A stretch of 6,823 nucleotides of DNA, from NCBI GenBank assembly GCA_964526035.1, contig CAZGKE010000174.1, positions 1-6,823 of the forward strand. The letters run 5' to 3'. Source of the stretch: DAOMOD01 sp964526035. Lineage in GTDB: Bacteria > Pseudomonadota > Gammaproteobacteria > Xanthomonadales > BPKI01. Position 1 is the first letter of the stretch; each line of letters starts with the position of its first letter. The notes under the pieces were generated by a model. That model was not told where the DNA came from. It worked only from the letters and a program-made list of their open reading frames with translations, and searched no databases. This document shows positions 1-4,487 of this stretch, piece after piece. The translations under genes and the position numbers were made by a program.

Positions 1-330
1 GCCTCAGGGCTTCCTCACCACGAACGGTCTTGGGGAAAGCGATCCGGCTGCGCCGACCTCGGGCTTCCTCACGAACGGCTTCTACAAACCCCGTTCGCCC
101 TGAGGAAGCGCGTAGCGCTGTCTCGAAGGGCCTGCGATGCGGGTGGGGTTGCGGAGGGTGGTTCGAGACAGCCTCTCGACGGCGCTGCGCGCCGCTCGAT
201 GCTTCCTCACCACGAACGGTTTATGAGAACCGATCCGGCTGCGCCAGCCTCGGGCCTACTCACCACGAACGGTTATGGAACCAATCCGGTTGGGCCGGCC
301 GAAGGGCTTCCGCACCACCTTCGGCTTGTA
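1..330. repeat. Cluster of ~50-bp interspersed repeat units (left cluster)
   Basis: This stretch is built from imperfect copies of a unit that begins with GATCCGGCTGCGCC and continues into CTTCCTCACCACGAACGG. Copies of the first half start at 41, 232 and, degenerate, about 282; copies of the second half lie near 10-27, 65-79, 202-219, 245-263 and 307-324. The last two units are about 50 bp apart (231 to 281). Bases 1-28 are identical to 4337-4364, 4.3 kb away, so the window starts inside a unit. No reading frame here has coding character. This is a non-coding interspersed repeat of unknown function; similar sequences are, from memory, frequent between genes in Lysobacterales. Confidence 0.75.
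90..219. repeat. Composite inverted repeat, copy A (REP/BIME-like)
   Basis: Bases 90-173 match 4194-4277 at 75 of 84 positions without gaps. The left arm folds into a hairpin: GCCCT (97-101) pairs with AGGGC (127-131), GAG (102-104) with CTC (122-124), and AGCGC (107-111) with GCGCT (115-119) around a GTA loop. The right arm (162-219) is an inverted partner: TTCGAGACAGC (162-172) is the exact reverse complement of 117-127, and 201-219 pairs with 91-109 with a few mismatches. The right arm has its own small hairpin, GGCGC-TGC-GCGCC (181-193). Two facing palindromes are the BIME arrangement. Mobilisation by a transposase is inferred only. Confidence 0.65.
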
Positions 331-365
331 CGAACCCCGTCCGCTCGGCTCAGGGGCGCGTCGAT

Positions 366-418
366 GTGCCGGAAGGCGACGGTAACGGGCAAGTCCGTCA
401 CTACAGGGGCAGCGTGGC
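366..418 (-). repeat. Single decayed GTAG-REP
   Basis: Bases 382-418 match 3004-3040 in the downstream REP array at 33 of 37 positions, and weaker similarity continues left to about 366. Read on the minus strand it starts with GTAG (404-401) and forms a 9-bp stem around a 2-base loop (382-401), with one mismatch (384/399) and one G-T pair (389/394). The partner REP in opposite orientation that accompanies it in the array is absent, so this is a half-BIME remnant. Confidence 0.65.
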
Positions 419-642
419 TCAGGGGTTCGGGATATCCGCGCATCGGCGCATGCATGCGGATGCCCTGGATTGCGGCCACCGACAAGGGCCAGTCATCAGA
501 CGGTATGCCGCGCCCCGATGACGCCGTGTCCCCTCCGCGTCGCTCGCTACGTTCTTGAAAGCGAATGCCTGGCGCATTTCGGCGCACTGCGTTGCGTCCG
601 GGCGCTTGGGTTTGGCTTGAGACTTTCCGGAGAACCAGAATC
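419..642. other. Leader region of the propeller gene, no gene seen
   Basis: Nothing here resembles a protein or a known RNA. A GCATGCATGC palindrome lies at 448-457, within a looser inverted repeat. A TTGAAA at 555-560 could serve as a -35 box, but no -10 sequence sits at a suitable distance, so no promoter is called. The last 20 bases hold the ribosome binding site of the gene starting at 643. Confidence 0.4.
627..633 (+). promoter_or_regulatory. Ribosome binding site fixing the start at 643
   Basis: CCGGAGA contains GGAGA (629-633), nine bases ahead of the ATG at 643. The frame is open upstream to an ATG at 565, but that one has no comparable site, and the extra 26 residues would bury the signal peptide. 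The site therefore decides the start. Confidence 0.6.
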
Positions 643-2559
643 ATGCGTGCAGCGGCGGTGTATCGGTTGACGGGCGCAGGCATCGGAATGCTGGTCGGCC
701 TGTCCTGGCTCGGCCTGGCCGCGGCGCAGGTGCCGCTGGGAAGTGCGATCACCTACCAGGGCCAACTCCGGCATGGTGGTGTGGCGGCCACCGGTCTGTT
801 CGATTTTCAGCTGTGCCTGTTCAGTGCGCCGGCCGATCCCATTCCGCTGGCCTGCGACGATTTCGACGAGTGGCCGGTGGAGGACGGTCTGTTCACGCTG
901 GCACCGGACTTCGGTCCTGCGGTCTTCGTCGGCGACGAGCGCCATCTGGAAATCCGCGTGCGCGCCAACGGCGTCGGTGGCGGCTACACCATTCTCTCGC
1001 CGCGGCAGTTGGTGCGCGCCGCACCCGAGGCGCTGAGTGCCGCTCACGCCGCGTCGGCGCCGTGGTCCGGGCTCACCGGGGTTCCGGCGTTGGGAACGGT
1101 GAACAGCGTGGCAGGCGGCAGCGGACTTTCAGGCGGAACGATCACCACCAGCGGGACGCTGTCGGTGGACACCGCCACCATCCAGGCCCGGGTGACCGGC
1201 TCCTGTCCGGTTGGGCAGTACGTCCGCCAGATCAATCAGGCCGGGACCGTCGTCTGCGGCACCGACGGCAACAGCGGCGGCACCGTCACCAGCGTCGCCA
1301 CCGGCGCCGGCTTGAGCGGTGGGCCCATCACGACCACCGGTGCGATTGCCGTGGCGCCAGGCGGCATCGTGGGCGGCATGATTGCCGATGGAGCGGTGGG
1401 CAGCAGCGCCGTCGACGCCACGCAGGTTCAGTTGCGGGTGGTCGGTGAGTGCCCCGGCAACGAGTATGTGTCGGCCATTCATGTCGATGGCAGCGTCGAG
1501 TGCAATCTGCTGCCCGTGTCGTTCAATCGTCTGGCCGAATTCGGATCGACGCGGGACTTCTATTCGCTGGCGATGCGATCCGATGGGCGGCCGGTGATGG
1601 CCTTCCAGGAGGCCGATTTTCCGTGGGTGGCCAGTATCCTCGTCTGCGCCAATCCGGTCTGCAGCGCTGGCGCCAAGCGGGTGATCGACCCCACCCAGAA
1701 CACCGGCTATGGCACCGCGGTCGTGGTGCGGAGCGATCACCGCCCGATCGTGCTCTACAACCAAAGTAGCCCCTCAGCGCTGCGGCTCCACGTATGCAGC
1801 GACAGCAACTGCGACGATGGGGTGATTCATGTGATCGAGGCCGATGCGTTCACGGCGGGGCCAGCACCCATGGTCGTCCGATCCGATGATCGGGCCATGG
1901 TCGTCTATCGCTCGACCGCACTGAATGCACTGCGCCGATACAGCTGCGACGATGCCGACTGCAGCAGCGGCAGCGTGGTCACGCTCGACGCCAACGACGG
2001 AAGCGGTGGGGCCATCTCGATCGCGCTGCGCGCGAACGGCGTGCCGGTAATCGCCTACAACCGGGCGTCGGTTGGCCTCCGGCTGTTCAACTGCGGCACC
2101 GCCGAGTGCACCAGCGGCAGCAGTACCTTGCTTATCGGGAACACCGTGACGGTGATCTCGACTCACGTTGTTGTTCGTCCCGATGGTCGACCGCTGGTCG
2201 TCTATCGGGACTTCACCAACAATGACGTCCGCCTGTTCGACTGCAACAACGTGTCCTGTTCGAGCGGCGCTGTCCGGATCATTCCGAATTCGGGCAACCC
2301 GGAGAAGCCGACACTGCGAATTCGCGCCAACGGCCTGCCTCAGGTGGTGTTTGCCCAGTTCGGAGCCCCCGACAATCCGCTGTGGCTGGTGGACTGCATC
2401 GACGGGGCTTGCAGCGCTTCGGTGAGACGCACCGTCTTTGCGGATGTCTCCCTGAGCCGCTTTGCCGCTACCGTGCGTCCGGACGACCGACCGGTGTTCG
2501 CCCGTCCGGTGTCGGGCGGCAGCCAGATCCACATTTGTGCCAACAGCAGTTGCGAGTAG
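643..2559 (+). CDS. Exported protein with tail-fibre-like Cys modules and seven propeller-type repeats
   Basis: This 638-residue protein is probably exported; I cannot assign a function. Residues 1-29 form a signal peptide (hydrophobic 12-28, likely cleavage after AAAQ). Residues 37-131 resemble a domain I know from secreted bacterial proteins (ITYQGQL near the start, LSPRQ near the end). Residues 151-205 and 213-287 are two related modules: a Gly/Ser/Thr stretch (GTV-SVA, GLSGG, TT-G) followed by a Cys pair 17 apart (C188/C205, C270/C287). From about 293 to the end there are seven repeats of ~50 residues. Each has a VRSDGRPVVVY-like strand followed by a C-X4-C pair: C335/340, 385/390, 435/440, 484/489, 534/539, 585/590, 632/637. 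Seven such repeats suggest a seven-bladed beta-propeller with a disulfide per blade, consistent with an oxidising extracytoplasmic location. The next gene follows after five bases, probably in one operon. The even cysteine number fits full pairing. Binding or adhesion is only a guess. Confidence 0.85.
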   Translation: MRAAAVYRLTGAGIGMLVGLSWLGLAAAQVPLGSAITYQGQLRHGGVAATGLFDFQLCLFSAPADPIPLACDDFDEWPVEDGLFTLAPDFGPAVFVGDERHLEIRVRANGVGGGYTILSPRQLVRAAPEALSAAHAASAPWSGLTGVPALGTVNSVAGGSGLSGGTITTSGTLSVDTATIQARVTGSCPVGQYVRQINQAGTVVCGTDGNSGGTVTSVATGAGLSGGPITTTGAIAVAPGGIVGGMIADGAVGSSAVDATQVQLRVVGECPGNEYVSAIHVDGSVECNLLPVSFNRLAEFGSTRDFYSLAMRSDGRPVMAFQEADFPWVASILVCANPVCSAGAKRVIDPTQNTGYGTAVVVRSDHRPIVLYNQSSPSALRLHVCSDSNCDDGVIHVIEADAFTAGPAPMVVRSDDRAMVVYRSTALNALRRYSCDDADCSSGSVVTLDANDGSGGAISIALRANGVPVIAYNRASVGLRLFNCGTAECTSGSSTLLIGNTVTVISTHVVVRPDGRPLVVYRDFTNNDVRLFDCNNVSCSSGAVRIIPNSGNPEKPTLRIRANGLPQVVFAQFGAPDNPLWLVDCIDGACSASVRRTVFADVSLSRFAATVRPDDRPVFARPVSGGSQIHICANSSCE

Positions 2560-2564
2560 CGGCC

Positions 2565-2909
2565 ATGGCGAGCGCAGCCATCGGGAAACAGGTGCGTCGG
2601 CAGGCTCCGGGGCGACGCGTGCGAATGCTTGCTGTTGCGGCTGCGCTTGTCGCCGGCGCCGTCGCCACTGCGGACGAACGGGCCCCTGAGGGATCGACGT
2701 TCGAGGTGACGCGTTCAGTCATTGCTTCGGGCGGTGATCGCTCCACGGGAGGGGACTTCGACGTGACCGGAACCATCGGTCAGTTCGACGCCGATCCCCT
2801 GCATCCGGCCACGGGAGGTGATTTCCAGCTTGTCGGCGGGTTCTGGTCGGCGCAGGTTGATCGGGCCGATGAGATCTTCCGCAACGGTTTCGAAACGGAT
2901 GCGCCGTGA
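2565..2909 (+). CDS. Small exported protein with GG repeats and C-terminal FRNGFE motif
   Basis: This is a 114-residue protein of unknown function. A basic N-terminus (RRQAPGRRVR, 11-20) precedes a hydrophobic stretch (21-35) with likely cleavage near ATA-DE (34-38), so export is predicted. The mature part has two similar strands, TGGDFDVTG (61-69) and TGGDFQLVG (83-91), linked by TIGQFDAD and ending in GGFW (91-94). I recall this GTIGQ...GGFW pattern from other secreted proteobacterial proteins. The C-terminus carries IFRNGFE (104-110); similar F-x-x-GFE tails recur, from memory, in secreted Lysobacterales proteins. The ATG at 2565 lies five bases after the previous stop but has a weak ribosome site. 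GTG 2592 or ATG 2625 are alternatives; the latter would shorten the signal peptide's basic region. It is probably co-transcribed with the upstream gene. Confidence 0.75.
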   Translation: MASAAIGKQVRRQAPGRRVRMLAVAAALVAGAVATADERAPEGSTFEVTRSVIASGGDRSTGGDFDVTGTIGQFDADPLHPATGGDFQLVGGFWSAQVDRADEIFRNGFETDAP

Positions 2910-2944
2910 CGAGAACGCTGAACAGGTGCGTCGCGCCGTGGCGG

Positions 2945-3047
2945 GCTCTTGTAGAGAAGGGCTTGCCCTTCTCATGAATCGTTTCGGTCTGCCCAAGGGG
3001 ACCGTGACGGGCAAGCCCGTCACTACTGGGGCAACGTGGCAAACGGG
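2945..3047. repeat. BIME-like unit 1: two GTAG-REPs in opposite orientation
   Basis: On the plus strand, GTAG (2951-2954) leads into a perfect hairpin with 9-bp arms 2954-2962 and 2965-2973 and a TT between. After a 30-base spacer, a second perfect 9-bp hairpin (3004-3012/3015-3023) is followed by CTAC (3023-3026), which is GTAG on the other strand. The cores GGGCTTGCCC and GGGCAAGCCC are reverse complements, so the two are inverted relatives. A GTAG foot plus hairpin is the form of the Stenotrophomonas GTAG repeats, which are linked to REP-associated tyrosine transposases (RAYT). The unit length is 103 bp, set by the start of the next copy at 3048. Confidence 0.85.
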
Positions 3048-3100
3048 GCTCTTGTAGAGAAGGGCTTGCCCTTCTCATGAATCGTTTCGGTCTGCCCAAG
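3048..3100. repeat. BIME-like unit 2, cut by assembly gap
   Basis: This is the second tandem copy, exactly 103 bp after the first. GTAG lies at 3054-3057 and its hairpin at 3057-3076, identical to unit 1. The sequence stops at the N run before the second, inverted REP. Confidence 0.85.
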
Positions 3101-3200
3101 NNNNNNNNNNNNNNNNNNNNNNNNNNNNNNNNNNNNNNNNNNNNNNNNNNNNNNNNNNNNNNNNNNNNNNNNNNNNNNNNNNNNNNNNNNNNNNNNNNNN
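3101..3200. other. Assembly gap of 100 N inside the repeat array
   Basis: Exactly 100 N, a conventional placeholder for a gap of unknown size. The 50 bases before it (3051-3100) and the 50 after it (3201-3250) are identical, so the two contig ends may simply overlap, or an unknown number of 103-bp units may be missing. Confidence 0.9.
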
Positions 3201-3285
3201 CTTGTAGAGAAGGGCTTGCCCTTCTCATGAATCGTTTCGGTCTGCCCAAGGGGACGGTGACGGGCAAGCCCGTCACTACAAGAGC
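3201..3285. repeat. BIME-like unit 3, last copy with intact inverted ends
   Basis: GTAG at 3204-3207 with hairpin 3207-3226, then the inverted REP hairpin 3257-3276 followed by CTAC (3276-3279). The right end CTACAAGAGC (3276-3285) is the reverse complement of GCTCTTGTAG, the sequence that starts units 1 (2945-2954) and 2 (3048-3057). A complete element of about 85-88 bp with 10-bp inverted ends can thus be inferred. One base differs from unit 1 in the spacer (G3256 for C3003). The array lies between the exported-protein operon and the nucleotidyltransferase module. The hairpins have no T-run, so they are not called as terminators. Confidence 0.8.
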
Positions 3286-3369
3286 TTGAGATTCAGTTCG
3301 AATCGGTCGGCGGCAGCGTCAGCTTGACAAAGGCGGTCTGAGCCTGAGGCTTCCCCGGGGTGGTGGCTG

Positions 3370-3375
3370 TAAACT
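3370..3375 (+). promoter_or_regulatory. Possible -10 box of a leaderless transcript
   Basis: TAAACT matches the TATAAT consensus at four positions and ends six bases before the ATG at 3382, where a transcript would be expected to begin. The gene has no Shine-Dalgarno sequence at normal distance, which fits leaderless translation. No matching -35 box is present 16-18 bases upstream; a perfect TTGACA at 3324-3329 is 40 bases away, too far. This is a weak call. Confidence 0.25.
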
Positions 3376-3381
3376 CGTCGC

Positions 3382-3888
3382 ATGGCCTTCAATGCCCGTC
3401 AGATCTTTGCCGCGCTCAATGAAGCCCAGGTCGACTACGTCGTCGTGGGCGGCCTCGCTGTCATTCTGCACGGCTATCTGCGCGCGACCGCCGATCTCGA
3501 TCTGGTCATCGGTCTGTCGCCAGAGAACAGCCGACGCGGCATGCAGTCGCTGGCTTCGGTTGGATTGCAGCCGCGGTTGCCCGTGTCCATGGAGGACTTT
3601 GCCGACGCCGCCAAGCGTACGGATTGGTTCGAGAACAGGAACATGCAGGTCTTCCCTCTTTGGGATCCCACGAATCGGATGCGTTCAGTGGACGTGTTCG
3701 TCAGAGAGCCCATCGATTTCGATCTTTTGCTGGCCGATGCGGTGACCAAGGATCTGGACGGGTTGGCGGTACGCGTTGCCTCAATCGCTCACCTGATCGA
3801 GATGAAACGGCGCGCAGGGCGACCGCGCGATCTGGAGGACATCGACATGCTCCAGAAGATCCAGCAAGTCGAGGGCTCGCCCCCATGA
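3382..3888 (+). CDS. Minimal nucleotidyltransferase (AbiEii/MNT-like fold)
   Basis: The 168-residue protein has the nucleotidyltransferase signature: GG (23-24) after a hydrophobic strand, then ATADLDLVI (35-43), with D38 and D40 as the likely metal-binding pair and D104 (SVDVFV) as the likely third carboxylate. A C-terminal MKRRAGRPRDLEDI (141-154) matches the conserved basic end of this group, where K142 and the R-D-L-D-I-like stretch are commonly kept. Such enzymes transfer a nucleotide to a protein, RNA or small molecule; the target here is unknown. It is a bare catalytic domain. Its stop overlaps the next start as ATGA, so the two products are probably made together, as in toxin-antitoxin pairs. 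It is probably cytoplasmic, with no signal peptide. All catalytic residues appear intact. An antibiotic-modifying role is possible but unsupported. Confidence 0.8.
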   Translation: MAFNARQIFAALNEAQVDYVVVGGLAVILHGYLRATADLDLVIGLSPENSRRGMQSLASVGLQPRLPVSMEDFADAAKRTDWFENRNMQVFPLWDPTNRMRSVDVFVREPIDFDLLLADAVTKDLDGLAVRVASIAHLIEMKRRAGRPRDLEDIDMLQKIQQVEGSPP

Positions 3889-4094
3889 CTGACCGAAAGC
3901 CGCCGACTTTCACCTTCGAGGACGCCGAACGCGCGCAGTTGCTGGACGGGTTGCGCCTGAGCACCGCCGCCAGGGTCGATTTTTTCGAGGAGATGATCGA
4001 GCTTGCCTACCGCAGTGGCGCATTGACGCCAGAGCGGCTGGCCCTGCGTGATGCCGTGAACGACGCGGGCGGGGATTCGAAGCCAGAGCGCTGA
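3885..4094 (+). CDS. Small partner protein of the nucleotidyltransferase, unrecognised
   Basis: This is a 69-residue, mildly acidic protein (14 Asp/Glu against 10 Lys/Arg) with no family I can name. After a Pro/Thr/Phe-rich start (PPTFTFEDA, 6-14) it looks mostly helical: about 12-24, 27-43 (FFEEMIELAYRSG) and 48-60. It has no signal peptide or membrane segment. GAGGG (3871-3875) sits nine bases ahead of the ATG, and the ATG overlaps the upstream TGA, so translation is probably coupled. It lacks the R-X4-6-H motif of HEPN proteins, so this is not a standard HEPN-MNT pair. It may be an antitoxin-like regulator or a specificity partner of the nucleotidyltransferase; this rests on position alone. 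Confidence 0.7.
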   Translation: MTDRKPPTFTFEDAERAQLLDGLRLSTAARVDFFEEMIELAYRSGALTPERLALRDAVNDAGGDSKPER

Positions 4095-4104
4095 ATCGAT
4101 GCGC

Positions 4105-4364
4105 GGGTAATGCTTCCTTACCACGAGCGGCTTGTGGAATCGATCCGGCTGCGCCGGTCTGAGGGTTTCCTCACCACTTTCGGTTTCTAAAAACCCGTTC
4201 GCCCCGAGGAGGCGCGAAGCGCCGTCTCGAAGGGCCTGCGATGCCGGGGCGGTTGCGAATGGTGGTTCGAGACAGCCCCCTTCGCGACGGCCGCTTTGCA
4301 GCCTCCTCAGGGCAGGCTTACGATCCGGCTGCGCCGGCCTCAGGGCTTCCTCACCACGAACGGT
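4105..4364. repeat. Repeat cluster between the nucleotidyltransferase module and parC
   Basis: The same ~50-bp family as at 1-330. GATCCGGCTGCGCC occurs at 4142-4155 and 4322-4335; forms of CTTCCTCACCACGAACGG occur at about 4112-4130, 4166-4183 and 4347-4364. The last copy, 4337-4364, is identical to 1-28. The rest of 4095-4487 holds no gene; 4365-4487 is the parC leader. Confidence 0.75.
4194..4310. repeat. Composite inverted repeat, copy B
   Basis: Bases 4194-4277 correspond to 90-173 (75 of 84 identical, no gaps). The inner hairpin is GGCGC-GAA-GCGCC (4211-4223), where copy A has AGCGC-GTA-GCGCT; the closing pair changes from A-T to G-C on both sides together. The inverted arm is TTCGAGACA (4266-4274) and GCCTCCTC (4301-4308), the latter being the exact reverse complement of 4206-4213. 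The sequence between the arms (4276-4300) differs from copy A. Confidence 0.65.
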
Positions 4365-4487
4365 TTTCGGGTGAACCGGTCGCGCTGACGCACGCACGAA
4401 GCGGGCGTTTCCACAGAAGGCAGGCCGGCATTGCTGTGCTTCCTGGTGCACAATGCGCCGCCTGATCCACCCCCGAATCGCCCCCCG

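Noticed and set aside
30..521. 163-codon plus-strand open frame across the left repeats
   Set aside because: It is made of translated repeat units with no recognisable protein pattern; high GC keeps such frames open by chance.
1774..2532. 252-codon minus-strand open frame opposite the propeller repeats
   Set aside because: Antisense shadow of a convincing exported protein with regular Cys spacing on the plus strand.
2954..2973. Perfect hairpin after the exported-protein operon as a transcription terminator
   Set aside because: No run of T follows, and the same hairpin recurs with a GTAG foot, which fits a REP better; it may still affect transcript ends.
2945..3285. CRISPR array
   Set aside because: The 103-bp units are repeated throughout their length with no unique spacers, and each carries two inverted hairpins.
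3324..3329. TTGACA as a -35 promoter box for the nucleotidyltransferase
   Set aside because: No -10 sequence lies 16-18 bases downstream; the nearest AT-rich candidate is 40 bases away.
4449..4454. CACAAT as the parC -10 box
   Set aside because: No acceptable -35 box at the right spacing; TTGCTG at 4431 is only 12 bases upstream.
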